A stretch of DNA of 64,000 nt from Cellulosimicrobium cellulans (GCF_016907755.1 NZ_JAFBCN010000001.1:1426001-1490000), one strand, 5' to 3'. Shown: positions 8,394 through 17,001, numbered from the stretch's first letter. Numbers and translations are program-made. Notes: generated by a model not told the origin, from the letters alone.

Positions 8394-9779
8394 TCAGCGG
8401 GCCGGGACGTCGACGACGGTGCGCCGGTGGCGCGACTCCTCGGCCGCGAACACGGCGAGGTGGCTCTGGAGGGACTCGACGGCGCCCGACCGGACGTGGC
8501 TCGGGTCGCCCGTCGCGACGGCGCGCACGAACGCGTCCATGACCCCCGAGTCGCCGCCGCCGTGGTCGTCGGCGGCGTTGGTGGCACCGTGGTGGCCGCC
8601 GTCGTGCACGGTGATGCTGCCGTCGCGGAAGTCGGTGACGCGGACCTTCTCGCCGTCGCCGTCGAGGCAGCCGTGGGTGCCGAAGATCTGGGTCTTGCGG
8701 TGGTCCTGCTCGGAGAACGCGGTCATGGTGAACGTCGCCGCGCCGCCGCCCTCGAGCTCCATGGCGACGACCTGGTGGTCGACGACGTCGTTGTCGGAGT
8801 CGTAGACGCAGCGGCCGTAGTCGGTGGTGCGCAGCGCCTCGACGACGCCCGCCTCGTCGGTCGCGTCCGTGATCACGGAGACGGGCCAGATCGGGCCCTG
8901 CTCGCGCAGCGTCGTGAGGTACAGGCGCGGCGCCGAGTACGGGCACGTGGGCTCGAGCGGGCAGTCCAGGCAGCGGTCCGCCGCGCCCGCGGGGCGCTCC
9001 TCGGGCCGGAAGTGCTTCAGGGAGCCGAAGCTCGCGACCGTCGCGATCCGCTTGCCGGTGACGTAGCGGATCCAGTCGAGGTCGTGGCTCGACTTCGCGA
9101 GGAGCATCGGGCTCGACGTCTTCTCCGAGCGCCACGGGCCGCGCACGTACGAGTGGGCGTCGTGCCACCAGCCGACGGGCTCGAGGTGCTGGACGTTGAC
9201 GATCTCGCCCAGGACTCCCGAGTCGACGACCGACTTCACGAGGTCCGTGTACGGCATGTAGCGCATGACGTGGCAGACGCCGAACAGCACGCCCGACGCC
9301 TCGACCGCGTCCACGACGTCCCGGCACTCCTCCGGGCTCGGCGCGAGCGGCTTCTCGACGAGGATCGCGTACCCCTGCGGCGCGAGCGCGACGACGGGGT
9401 CGCGGTGCTCGCGGTCCTGCGTCGCGACGATGACCATGTCCGCGAGCCGACCCGTGCCCCCTGCGGCCCGGTCGGCGTCGCCCGCGGCGACGAGGTCCTG
9501 CCAGCCGGCGAACTCCGTGACCTGCGGGAGCTCGGCACCCGGCCCGACAGCGTGCGCCGCGCCCGGCTCGGCGCCCGAGGCGAGGGCGTGGGCCGCGGAG
9601 AGGCCGGCCTGCGCGGCGACGGCCTGGTCGACGACGAGGCCGCGCTGGTGGGGTCGGGGGTCGGCGACGGCGACGAGACGGGCGCGGTCGGGGTGCTCGG
9701 CGATCCAGCGCGCGTACGTCTGACCACGGTTCCCGGCGCCGACCAGGGCGACGGTGACAGGCTGGGGGTTCGGGGTCAC
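8394..9779 (-). CDS. Gfo/Idh/MocA family oxidoreductase
   Basis: A 461-residue NAD(P)-dependent sugar oxidoreductase. The N-terminal Rossmann fold carries VALVGAGNRGQTYARW; the family motif EKP appears in ILVEKPLAPSPEEC. The C-terminal domain contains a cysteine cluster (CLDCPLEPTCPYSAP, about residue 260) found in a subset of this family. It is the first gene of the leftward operon, with GTG at 9779 lying 76 bases downstream of a TGCTATAGCA operator. It likely oxidises or epimerises the sugar imported by the adjacent ABC transporter; substrate unknown. Confidence 0.9.
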   Translation of the reverse strand: MTPNPQPVTVALVGAGNRGQTYARWIAEHPDRARLVAVADPRPHQRGLVVDQAVAAQAGLSAAHALASGAEPGAAHAVGPGAELPQVTEFAGWQDLVAAGDADRAAGGTGRLADMVIVATQDREHRDPVVALAPQGYAILVEKPLAPSPEECRDVVDAVEASGVLFGVCHVMRYMPYTDLVKSVVDSGVLGEIVNVQHLEPVGWWHDAHSYVRGPWRSEKTSSPMLLAKSSHDLDWIRYVTGKRIATVASFGSLKHFRPEERPAGAADRCLDCPLEPTCPYSAPRLYLTTLREQGPIWPVSVITDATDEAGVVEALRTTDYGRCVYDSDNDVVDHQVVAMELEGGGAATFTMTAFSEQDHRKTQIFGTHGCLDGDGEKVRVTDFRDGSITVHDGGHHGATNAADDHGGGDSGVMDAFVRAVATGDPSHVRSGAVESLQSHLAVFAAEESRHRRTVVDVPAR

Positions 9780-9854
9780 GTGTGCGGTCCTTGCTCCGTT
9801 GCGATGGTCCTGCGGGGCGGGGGTCTCCCGGCCCTGGCAGGCCTTGTTTGCTAT

Positions 9855-9866
9855 TTGCTATAGCAA
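9855..9866. promoter_or_regulatory. GntR-type palindromic operator (site A)
   Basis: Perfect 12-bp palindrome TTGCTATAGCAA, preceded by an extra half-site so that TTTGCTA occurs twice in direct repeat (9847-9860). It lies 76 bp upstream of the Gfo/Idh-SBP-permease operon. It is one of seven copies in this window; the likely binder is the regulator at 17026-17712. Confidence 0.7.
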
Positions 9867-9965
9867 GCCTGCCATGCCGATGTTACGCCAGATCGGCGCT
9901 CGTGTTAACTCGCGCACGACGCGATGCGGAGTTGTGACCTTCGTGCCGCGGCTCCCTCCGGCTGC

Positions 9966-10020
9966 CGAACCCGGGATCGCTCCCCAGGGTGAAGTCGTCC
10001 CGGGAGCGATCCCGGGTTCG
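9966..10020 (-). terminator. Rho-independent-type terminator after beta-helix gene
   Basis: A perfect 19-bp inverted repeat (9966-9984 with 10002-10020, 17-nt loop) begins 25 bases past the stop of the leftward gene ending at 10045. It separates the beta-helix operon from the operon starting at 9779. No T-run is present, as is common in actinobacteria. Confidence 0.8.
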
Positions 10021-10044
10021 GCGGGTGGTGCCTTCGGGCTCGTG

Positions 10045-12264
10045 TCAGACGACGAGGTTGCCCGTCGTGACGACGCGGTCGCCGTCCTCGGGGAACGCCG
10101 TGCGCGACACGCCCTGCTCGACGTTGCCGCTGTGCAGGGCGTACGAGTCGCCGCCCAGCGCGGACGGCGCGAGCGCGAGGGTCCCGCCCGCGAAGGTCGA
10201 GCCCGTGGCGGACCACTTGTTGATACCGGCGTCTAGGTTCACGTGTCCAGTGTCACCCGACGACGCGGTGCTCCGGACGCCGTCGAGCGCCCACGTGACC
10301 GGCTTGTCCGCCTTCGCCCGGCGCAGGAAGCCGCCGCCGGCGGGCTTCCCCTCGAGCCGGGCGCCGCCGTCGAGCCGGATCGTCTGCTCCGCGGCGCCCG
10401 CCGCGACGAGCGCGACGTTGCGCACGACGCCGCCGCGCACCGTGAGGTCGCCGCTCGCCGTCACGGTCCCCTCGCCCTCGGCCGCCTCGAGCGTGCACGC
10501 GTCGAGCACGACGGCGCCCTTCCCGGCGAACGACGCGTTCTTCAGCCCGTTCAGGGTGGTGCGCACGAGGTGCACCGGGTTCGTGACGTTCGCCTGGGTG
10601 ATCGCGGTGTCCGGCAGGACCGCGAAGCGCGACCCCTCGATGACGTTGGGCCGCTTCGACAGCGCCGAGGCCTGGGAGATGATCAGGGTGTCGTCGGCCT
10701 GGCAGCCGCGCAGCTGCACGCCGTCGGCGTTGACCCACAGCATCCCCGAGCCCGCGAGGCCGTCCTTGCGGATCACCTGCACGTCCTCGAGCGTGAGGTC
10801 GGTGACCTTGACGCGCGCGACGAACCACGAGCACACGTGCCGCGTCACCGTGATGCGCTTGGCCGCGCCGCCCCAGGCCGCGCCCGAGTTGGCGAACGTC
10901 ATGAGGCCCGAGTTCCCCACGTACGTGAGGTCGTGCTCGTACTGGCCGTGCGTGACGAACGGGCCCTGGTCGTCGCCGTCGCCGTGGCAGTTCTCCACGA
11001 GCCCGTACGACGACGCGGTCCAGTCGTTGAGGTGCCGCGCGTTGGTCGTGTGGCAGTCGACCACGTGCCCGTAGTTGCAGTAGATCTGCTGCGTCAGGTA
11101 GCCCGCGCCGCCCCACGTGACCGACGCCGGGTTGGTCAGCGAGCAGCCCGCCGTGCGGAAGAACGTGCTCCACCGGCGCATGACGAGCGGCCAGAACGTC
11201 GCGACGCCGTGCACGTTCTCCACGTCGCAGCGCACCGCGTACTCGTAGGCGATCGGGTGCGAGCCGGTGTACTGGTCGCCGTCCGGCCGGCCGCGGAACG
11301 CGAGGTTGCGGACGTGCACCTGCTCGACGGGCTCGACGCGCGTCCACGTGAGCGTCCGGCCCTTCGCGAGCGACCAGCCCGCCTTGTAGTTGACGCGCAC
11401 GTGGGTGGCGTCGACGATCTGCGTGATCTGGACGAGGCGCTGGAGCTCGCGCTCCCACCGGCCGGCGAGCGCGTTGACCTCGACCGCGTACCACTGGCCT
11501 ACCTCGAACTGCGACGAGTCCGCGACCTCGTAGTCGTCGCGCAGCTCCGGCATCGTCGCCGAGAGGGTGTGCGTCCGGACGTCGTCCGTGACCTTCCCGC
11601 GGAAGAACAGCACGGCCGCGAACGGGTCGTCCTGCCCGGCGTCCTCGATGCCCTCGGTGGTCATGAGGTGGTTGCCGAAGTCGAGCTCGAGGTTCGAGCG
11701 CGTGAACGTGTGGCGCCGCGTGAAGTTGAGATCCGTGTGCGCCTCGACGCGCGTGACGCTCGGGTCGTTCACGAGGGCGTCGAGCGCGTCGTCGGCGGGG
11801 TTCTCGGGGCCGAAGAGGCCGAACCAGCGGAAGTCTCCGGTGCCGGTGTGCAGGGTGTGCCAGCGGCCCTTGGCTCCCGCGTCCTGCGGGGCGAGGACGG
11901 TGCCGCCGTTGGCGGCGGCGGTGGACCTCGCGTCATAGCGCAGGAGCCGGGCGGCGCCGTCGCCGGGGGTCGCGTGGCCGAGGAGCTGGGCGACGGTGCC
12001 GTCGTCGAGCTTCTTGGCCTTCCAGCCCGTGAGCTCGGCGACGGTGGCGGCGACGAGGACCTCGGCGTCGGGCTTGTCGTCCTTCTTCGCCGCGAGCGGC
12101 GCGCCGACGAGGGGCGCCGCGTGCGCGCTGCCGCTGCCGAGGGCGACGGCGCCCGCGGCGAGGGAGGCGATGCCGGCGACGCGCAGCAGGTTGCGCCGCG
12201 AGGGCGGCTGGGCGGCCTCGCCCGGCGCGGCCGTCGTCGGCTCGGTCGTGGTCTCGAGGGTCAT
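10045..12264 (-). CDS. Tat-exported right-handed beta-helix protein (paralogue 1)
   Basis: A 739-residue protein with a twin-arginine signal: SRRNLLRVAG at residues 22-31, a hydrophobic Ala/Gly segment and AHA cleavage near residue 50. The mature part looks like a pectate-lyase-3-type parallel beta-helix. It has a GDG...RLLRYDA opening, then NLELDFG, then many short turns with buried Asn/His/Cys (HLNDWTASSYGLVENCHGDGDDQG, WVNADGVQLRGCQAD). Such folds in exported proteins are mostly polysaccharide lyases, hydrolases or epimerases; no catalytic residues can be assigned. It shares near-identical stretches with its upstream neighbour. ATG at 12264 follows AAAGGAC. Confidence 0.75.
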   Translation of the reverse strand: MTLETTTEPTTAAPGEAAQPPSRRNLLRVAGIASLAAGAVALGSGSAHAAPLVGAPLAAKKDDKPDAEVLVAATVAELTGWKAKKLDDGTVAQLLGHATPGDGAARLLRYDARSTAAANGGTVLAPQDAGAKGRWHTLHTGTGDFRWFGLFGPENPADDALDALVNDPSVTRVEAHTDLNFTRRHTFTRSNLELDFGNHLMTTEGIEDAGQDDPFAAVLFFRGKVTDDVRTHTLSATMPELRDDYEVADSSQFEVGQWYAVEVNALAGRWERELQRLVQITQIVDATHVRVNYKAGWSLAKGRTLTWTRVEPVEQVHVRNLAFRGRPDGDQYTGSHPIAYEYAVRCDVENVHGVATFWPLVMRRWSTFFRTAGCSLTNPASVTWGGAGYLTQQIYCNYGHVVDCHTTNARHLNDWTASSYGLVENCHGDGDDQGPFVTHGQYEHDLTYVGNSGLMTFANSGAAWGGAAKRITVTRHVCSWFVARVKVTDLTLEDVQVIRKDGLAGSGMLWVNADGVQLRGCQADDTLIISQASALSKRPNVIEGSRFAVLPDTAITQANVTNPVHLVRTTLNGLKNASFAGKGAVVLDACTLEAAEGEGTVTASGDLTVRGGVVRNVALVAAGAAEQTIRLDGGARLEGKPAGGGFLRRAKADKPVTWALDGVRSTASSGDTGHVNLDAGINKWSATGSTFAGGTLALAPSALGGDSYALHSGNVEQGVSRTAFPEDGDRVVTTGNLVV

Positions 12265-12328
12265 GGGGGTGTCCTTTCGTCGGCCCGGCGCGACGGCGCG
12301 GGTGTCGGTGGGGAGGCGGGAACAGGGT

Positions 12329-12347
12329 GCCCGGGCGTCGCCCGGGC
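12329..12347 (-). terminator. Short stem-loop between the two beta-helix genes
   Basis: GCCCGGG and CCCGGGC flank a five-base loop four bases beyond the stop of the upstream paralogue (12351). It may partly terminate transcription or mark an mRNA 3' end; the two genes could still be co-transcribed. Confidence 0.5.
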
Positions 12348-12350
12348 GGG

Positions 12351-14633
12351 TCACACGGTGAGGTTCGCGTCGACGAGCACGCCGTCGCCCGCGGTCGGCA
12401 GCCCCGCGCGGTCGACGCCGGTCTCGACGTTGCGGGCATGGAGGACGCGCACGCCGTCGGGCAGGTCGAGGCGACCGCCCGTGAACCGCGACCCGGTCGC
12501 GGCGTAGCGGTCGCCGGGGCGCAGCGCGACGTGCGCGGTGCCGTCGGCGGCCCGCAGATCGGCGCCGCGGAGCGTGACGTCCACGGCCCCCGCGCCGGTC
12601 CCGCGCGAGACGAGGGCCCCGGCCGTCGTCGTGCCCGCGGCCCGGACGCCGTCGAGCACGAGCCGCTGGTCTCGCGCGCCGCTGAGCCGCACGCCCACGC
12701 CCTGCCACGACCCGCCCGTGACGGTGACGTCCGCCGAGCCGAGGTCGACCGGGGCAGCCGGGGCGTCGTCCGTGCCGCCGACGAGCTCGCAGTCGGTGAA
12801 CGTCACGGGACCGGCGCCGCGCAGGATCGTGCCGTCCACGCCCGTGATGCGGGTGCGGACGAAGTGCACGGGGTTCGTCACCGGCGTCTGGTGCAGCACG
12901 GACCCCGCGGGCAGCGCGAACGCGCAGTCCTCGACGACCGTCGGACGCCGCGACAGCGACGACCGCTGCCCGACGGCGAAGAAGCCGGCCGTGCAGCCGC
13001 GCACCTGCGCGCCGTCGGCGTTGATCGTGAGCGTGGCCTGCGGGTCGAACGTCGAGCGCGCGACGACGTGCACGTCCTCGAGCGTCAGGTCGGTGATCTT
13101 GGTGCCCGCGACGAACCACGAGCACGTGTGGTGCTTGACCGTGATGCGCTTGGCCGCCGTGCCCCACTGGCCGCCCGAGTTGGCGATGTCCATGAGCCCG
13201 CTGTTGCCGACGAACACGAGGTCGTGCTCGTACTGGCCGTGGGTCGTGAAGGGGTTGCCGCCCTGGTCGTCGCCGTCGCCGTGGCAGTTCTCCACGAGGC
13301 AGTACGCCGACGCCGTGAGGTCGTTGAGGTGCCGCGCGTCGTGGCTCGTGCAGTCGGAGACCCGCCCGTACAGGCAGTAGATCTGCTGCGTGAGATACCC
13401 GGCGCCGCCGTAGAACACCGTCGGCGGGTTGGCGACCGAGCACCGCTCCGTGACGAAGTGGGTGTTCCAGCGCCGCATGATCACGGGCCACCACGTGCGG
13501 TGGCCGTGGACGTCCGAGACGTCGCAGCGCACCGCGTACTCGAACGCGACGGGGTGGGAGCCGGTCATCTCGCGGTCGTCGGGCAGCTCGCCGTTCGCCG
13601 GGCCGTCGAAGGGCCCGGAGCCGTGGAACGTCATCGCGCGCACGTGCACCTGCTCGACGGGCTCGACGCGCGTCCAGGTGAGCACGCGCCCGGCGGGCAG
13701 CTCCCAGCCGTTCTTGTAGTCGACGCGCACGTGCGTGGCGTCGAGCACCTGCGTGACCTGGACGAGGCGCTGGAGCTCGCGCTCGTCCCCGCCACCGCCG
13801 GGGCGCTCGTCCGAGCGCAGCGCCCACCACTGCCCGACGGCGAACGCGTCCGCGTCCGCGACCTCGAAGACGTCGGCGAGGTCGGGGAGCGTCGCGGCGA
13901 GCGTGCGCTGCTGCGTCTCGTCGGTCACGCGCCCCTGGAAGAACAGGACCGCGCCGAACGGGTTGTCGTGGGCGTTGCGCTCGATGCCCTCCGTCGTGAC
14001 CGTGTTCCCGCCGAAGTCGAGCTCGAGGTTCGAGCGGGTGAACGTGTGGCGGCGGGTGAAGTTGAGGTCGGTGCGGGCCTCGATGCGGGTGATGCTGGGG
14101 TCGTCGACGAGGGCGTCCAGGGCATCGTCGGCGCTGCCGGCGGGGTCGTCGGGGCCGAAGAGGCCGAACCAGCGGAAGTCGGCGGTGCCGGTGTGCAGGG
14201 TGTGCCAGCGGCCCGTGGCGCCTGCGTCCTTCGGGGCGAGGACGGTGCCGCCGTTGGGGGTGGCGGTGGACTTCGCGTCGTAGCGCAGGAGGCGTGCGGC
14301 GCCGTCGCCCGCGGTGGCGTGGCCGAGGAGCTGGGCGACCGTGCCGTCGTCGACCTTCTTGGCCTTCCATCCGGTGAGCTCGGCGACGGTGGTGGCGACG
14401 CGGACCTCGGTGTCGGGCTTGTCGTTCTTGCCCGTGGGGAGCGTTTCGGCGAGGGGTGCGGCGTGGGCGCTGCCGCTGCCGAGGGCGACGGCGCCCGCGG
14501 CGAGAGAGGCGATGCCGGCGACGCGCAGCAGGTTGCGCCGCGACGGGGGCGGAGCGTCGACCGCCGGCTCGGGCTGGCCGAGGGTCGGGGGCGCGGGGCG
14601 GGTGTGGGATCGGGGAGTGGACAACTCGGGCAC
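12351..14633 (-). CDS. Tat-exported right-handed beta-helix protein (paralogue 2)
   Basis: A 760-residue paralogue of the protein at 10045-12264. The twin-arginine motif is at residues 32-33 (SRRNLLRVAG), and the signal region from the arginines to the AHA cleavage site is identical to that of the neighbour. Matching blocks continue through the beta-helix (TDLNFTRRHTFTRSNLELDFG). Differences concentrate in the C-terminal third, where this copy has DGVRAAGTTTAGALVSRG. The start is uncertain: GTG at 14633 is the only in-frame ATG/GTG candidate, and AAGG abuts it directly. It is probably an exported polysaccharide-active enzyme for the substrate taken up by the adjacent transporter (inference). 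Confidence 0.74.
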   Translation of the reverse strand: MPELSTPRSHTRPAPPTLGQPEPAVDAPPPSRRNLLRVAGIASLAAGAVALGSGSAHAAPLAETLPTGKNDKPDTEVRVATTVAELTGWKAKKVDDGTVAQLLGHATAGDGAARLLRYDAKSTATPNGGTVLAPKDAGATGRWHTLHTGTADFRWFGLFGPDDPAGSADDALDALVDDPSITRIEARTDLNFTRRHTFTRSNLELDFGGNTVTTEGIERNAHDNPFGAVLFFQGRVTDETQQRTLAATLPDLADVFEVADADAFAVGQWWALRSDERPGGGGDERELQRLVQVTQVLDATHVRVDYKNGWELPAGRVLTWTRVEPVEQVHVRAMTFHGSGPFDGPANGELPDDREMTGSHPVAFEYAVRCDVSDVHGHRTWWPVIMRRWNTHFVTERCSVANPPTVFYGGAGYLTQQIYCLYGRVSDCTSHDARHLNDLTASAYCLVENCHGDGDDQGGNPFTTHGQYEHDLVFVGNSGLMDIANSGGQWGTAAKRITVKHHTCSWFVAGTKITDLTLEDVHVVARSTFDPQATLTINADGAQVRGCTAGFFAVGQRSSLSRRPTVVEDCAFALPAGSVLHQTPVTNPVHFVRTRITGVDGTILRGAGPVTFTDCELVGGTDDAPAAPVDLGSADVTVTGGSWQGVGVRLSGARDQRLVLDGVRAAGTTTAGALVSRGTGAGAVDVTLRGADLRAADGTAHVALRPGDRYAATGSRFTGGRLDLPDGVRVLHARNVETGVDRAGLPTAGDGVLVDANLTV

Positions 14634-14803
14634 CCTTCGGGACGTCGGGAGGACGCCGTGCGGGCGGGCGACGCGAAGGCTCCTGCGGCCCGGGGCTGCG
14701 GGGTGTTCCGGGGGAGCGGTGCTGCGGGGGTCGTGCGGTTCCGGTGCTGGGTCGGGGTCAGCGGGTTCGTGCGCGTCGTTGCGACGGTGAACCGGACTCT
14801 CGG

Positions 14804-14832
14804 AGACTAGCCAAATGCTATGGCATCGTCAA
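14804..14832 (-). promoter_or_regulatory. Leftward sigma70-type promoter of the beta-helix operon
   Basis: On the minus strand, TTGACG (14832-14827), a 17-bp spacer and TAGTCT (14809-14804) make a good housekeeping promoter. The spacer is largely occupied by operator site B, so bound regulator would exclude RNA polymerase. Confidence 0.7.
14815..14826. promoter_or_regulatory. GntR-type operator (site B)
   Basis: ATGCTATGGCAT, one mismatch from the palindrome ATGCTATAGCAT. It sits inside the -35/-10 spacer of the promoter for the two beta-helix genes. Confidence 0.65.
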
Positions 14833-14886
14833 GAGGGAGCTGGAAGGCGTCGGTGCAGGTCAGGCGGGTTGGCGGCCATCGACGTA

Positions 14887-14898
14887 TGCCATAGCAAA
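14887..14898. promoter_or_regulatory. GntR-type operator (site C)
   Basis: ATGCCATAGCAA, two mismatches from a perfect palindrome, 72 bp upstream of site B and upstream of its promoter. It may support cooperative binding. Confidence 0.55.
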
Positions 14899-14945
14899 AG
14901 CAAGTCTTTGAACCAACGGTGCGCTCGCGGCGACCCGCGATCGGC

Positions 14946-16010
14946 CTAGAGGTAGTCGCCGGGCCAGTGGAAGCCCACCCCGGCCGCGGCGGTGTCGCGG
15001 AGCTGGTCGACGGCGTCGGAACCTGCCCGGACGGGTCGGAGCATCCCGGTCGTATCGGTGTCGGCGACGGGTGCGTCGAGCGTCGCCGCGACGAAGCGGT
15101 CGGTGAGTGCGTGCGTGGGCAGGCGGACCTCCACGACGGGGGAGGCGTGGAGGCCTGCCCGTTGGAGCGTCGTGCGCGCGAGCGCGTCGACGACCTCGCT
15201 CGCATGGTCGGACGCCGGGTCGACGCCGAGCTCGCGGACCTTCAGGGCGCCCGACCCGGGCTCGAGGACGAGGTAGCCCACGACGTTCCCGTCGCCGGCC
15301 CGCGCGGTGAACACCTCGGCGCCGGAGTACCAGAGCGGGATGCGGCGTTCCCAGTGCTCGGAGGTGCGTCGGGTGGCGAGGGGTCGCGGGCCGCCGGCCG
15401 CGACGTCGAACCCGTCGTGCAGTGCGGCGAGCTGCTCCCGTTCGAGCGCGACGGACCACGCGGGCCACGGGACGCCCGGCAGCCGGTCGGTGCGGACCCG
15501 CACCGGAGCGTCGCCCTCCGTGCCCGGCCCCGGTGCGCTCGCCGCGAGCATGTCGTCCGCGGGATCGGAGACCGCGGTGTCCGGGTCGCCGACAGGACGC
15601 GGCGCACCGCGCAGGAGCGCCACGTCGAACGTCTCGAAGCCGCTCGACCGGTAGACGTCGGGGGTGCCGGTGAACAGCAGCGCGACGTCGGTGCCGTCCT
15701 GCTCCATCTGCTCGACGGCCCGGGAGAGCAGCGCGCGGACGAGGCCTCGGCCTCGCGCCTCGGGGGCGGTCGCGACGTTGGCGACGCCGCCTGCCCGCAG
15801 CGTGTCGCCGTCCGGCCCGCCGAGATCACGCGGCGTCCAGTACACCGAGCCGACCACCCCGCCGTGGAGCGGGTCGACGGCGACGTGCGTGCGGTCGAGC
15901 CGGCTGTCGTCGGTCTCGTAGACCGGCACCATGAGCGGCGCGTCGAACGCGCGGTCCCACAGCGCGTAGAGGGAGGGGACGTCGTCGGGCGTGGCGGTGC
16001 GCAGGTGCAT
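14946..16010 (-). CDS. GNAT family N-acetyltransferase (Eis-like, two-domain)
   Basis: A 354-residue protein with an N-terminal GNAT domain (residues 1-140; acetyl-CoA loop VATAPEARGRGLVRALL) and a second GNAT-like half plus C-terminal extension, an Eis-like arrangement. Eis-type enzymes acetylate amines such as aminoglycosides or protein lysines; the acceptor here is unknown. A perfect operator core (16044-16055) lies 34 bases upstream of ATG 16010, placing this gene in the same regulon as the catabolic operons. That is unexpected for a generic acetyltransferase and suggests it acts on a pathway amino sugar or intermediate (inference). Confidence 0.83.
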   Translation of the reverse strand: MHLRTATPDDVPSLYALWDRAFDAPLMVPVYETDDSRLDRTHVAVDPLHGGVVGSVYWTPRDLGGPDGDTLRAGGVANVATAPEARGRGLVRALLSRAVEQMEQDGTDVALLFTGTPDVYRSSGFETFDVALLRGAPRPVGDPDTAVSDPADDMLAASAPGPGTEGDAPVRVRTDRLPGVPWPAWSVALEREQLAALHDGFDVAAGGPRPLATRRTSEHWERRIPLWYSGAEVFTARAGDGNVVGYLVLEPGSGALKVRELGVDPASDHASEVVDALARTTLQRAGLHASPVVEVRLPTHALTDRFVAATLDAPVADTDTTGMLRPVRAGSDAVDQLRDTAAAGVGFHWPGDYL

Positions 16011-16043
16011 GGCCGTCCAGGGTCGCGAGGCGGTGTTGACGGG

Positions 16044-16055
16044 ATGCTATAGCAA
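16044..16055. promoter_or_regulatory. GntR-type operator (site D)
   Basis: ATGCTATAGCAA, 34 bases upstream of the acetyltransferase start. On the minus strand its core TATAGC could serve as the -10 element. Confidence 0.65.
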
Positions 16056-16125
16056 AAGTAGGGTCGCGGGACGACCGTCGGCGTGCGACGCGACGGACCG
16101 TGCGGGCCGGGCTGGGCGCGCACGA

Positions 16126-16159
16126 CACCCCGGGCGGCGGCGTGCCGCCACCCGGGGTG
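16126..16159 (-). terminator. Terminator of the NmrA-like gene
   Basis: A stem of 9 + 6 bp with one unpaired base on each side (CACCCCGGG...CCCGGGGTG outside, GGCGGC...GCCGCC inside) starts five bases after the stop at 16165, in the direction of leftward transcription. Confidence 0.75.
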
Positions 16160-16164
16160 CACCG

Positions 16165-16914
16165 TCAGGCTGCCTGCGCGGCGAGCCAGTCCGCCAGGCG
16201 CGTGCCGAAGATCTGCGCGCCGTCGACGGCCACGAGGGTGCGCTCCTCGATCAGCGCCCCGAAGTACGGCGCGTCGTCCGCCGTGACGACCTCGCGCCCG
16301 TCGCCCTGCGCCGCGAGCGTCCGACGCACCAGGTCGCCGATCGCGAGGACCTCCGGCCCGGCGATCTCGACGTCGCCCACGGGCTCCCTGGCGGCGATCC
16401 GCGCGACGGCGGTCGCGACGTCCTCGGCGGCGATCGGCTGGATCGACGCCGACGACACCCGCACGGTGTCCCCCTGTGCCGCCGTGCCGATGATCGCGGG
16501 GGTGAACTCGAAGAACTGGGTCGCGTGCACGAGCGAGTACGGCACGCCCGACTCGCGGACGACGCGCTCCTGCTCGGCCTTGCCGTGGAAGTAGCCGATG
16601 CCCTGCGGGCGGTCGGTGCCCACGATGGTGAGCGCGACGTGGTGGCGGACGCCCGCCGCCTTCTCCGCCGCGACGAGGTTCGCGGTCGACGTGGCGAAGT
16701 AGTCCCGGACCTCGTCGGGGACGTACGACGGCGCCTGGGTGGTGTCGACGACGACGTCGGCGCCGGCCAGCGCCTCCGTCAGCCCTGCGCCGGTGTACGC
16801 GTCGACGCCCGTGCGGCGTGATGCGGCGACGGCGTCGTGCCCGTGCGCGGTGAGCTTCTCGACGACGCGCGAGCCGACGTGCCCGGTGCCGCCGACGACG
16901 ATGATGCGAGCCAT
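16165..16914 (-). CDS. NmrA-like NAD(P)H-binding (atypical SDR) protein
   Basis: A 249-residue Rossmann-fold protein opening with RIIVVGGTGHVGSRVVEKL, the glycine-rich GxxGxxG of NmrA/atypical SDRs. It continues with FHGKAEQERVVRESGVPYSLVHATQFFEF and IQPIAAEDVATAV, as in the short NAD(P)H:quinone or azoreductase-like subfamily. ATG at 16914 follows GGGAGG; an upstream ATG at 16950 lacks a ribosome site. It is flanked by terminators and has its own nested inverted repeat upstream (16925-16960). It is probably an independent stress or redox gene, not part of the GntR regulon, because no TGCTATAGCA site precedes it. Confidence 0.85.
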   Translation of the reverse strand: MARIIVVGGTGHVGSRVVEKLTAHGHDAVAASRRTGVDAYTGAGLTEALAGADVVVDTTQAPSYVPDEVRDYFATSTANLVAAEKAAGVRHHVALTIVGTDRPQGIGYFHGKAEQERVVRESGVPYSLVHATQFFEFTPAIIGTAAQGDTVRVSSASIQPIAAEDVATAVARIAAREPVGDVEIAGPEVLAIGDLVRRTLAAQGDGREVVTADDAPYFGALIEERTLVAVDGAQIFGTRLADWLAAQAA

Positions 16915-16924
16915 GTGGTGCCTC

Positions 16925-16960
16925 CCTGAGATCGGTGGATGCGGGTGCATCCTCCTCAGG
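16925..16960. promoter_or_regulatory. Nested inverted repeat upstream of the NmrA-like gene
   Basis: CCTGAG/CTCAGG (outer) and GGATGC/GCATCC (inner, four-base spacer) form a two-tier inverted repeat within 36 bp, just before the NmrA-like start. This is a candidate operator for an unlinked repressor. Confidence 0.45.
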
Positions 16961-17001
16961 TCGACCGGGCGTCCCGCCGGGCTGTGACGGCTGGGCGGGA
17001 C

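Larger units (their letters stand above)
14634..14945. other. Regulatory intergenic region of the beta-helix operon
   Basis: A 312-base gap between the leftward acetyltransferase stop and the beta-helix start. It contains two operator copies (14815-14826 and 14887-14898) and a leftward promoter (14804-14832), leaving about 170 nt of 5' untranslated RNA. No convincing small ORF or structured RNA was seen in the rest. Confidence 0.6.

Noticed and set aside
10045-14370. A 1441-codon open frame on the minus strand spanning both beta-helix genes
   Set aside because: Its first half (before 12264) is Arg/Pro-rich shadow of the other frame, and the real paralogue start with signal peptide and ribosome site is at 12264.
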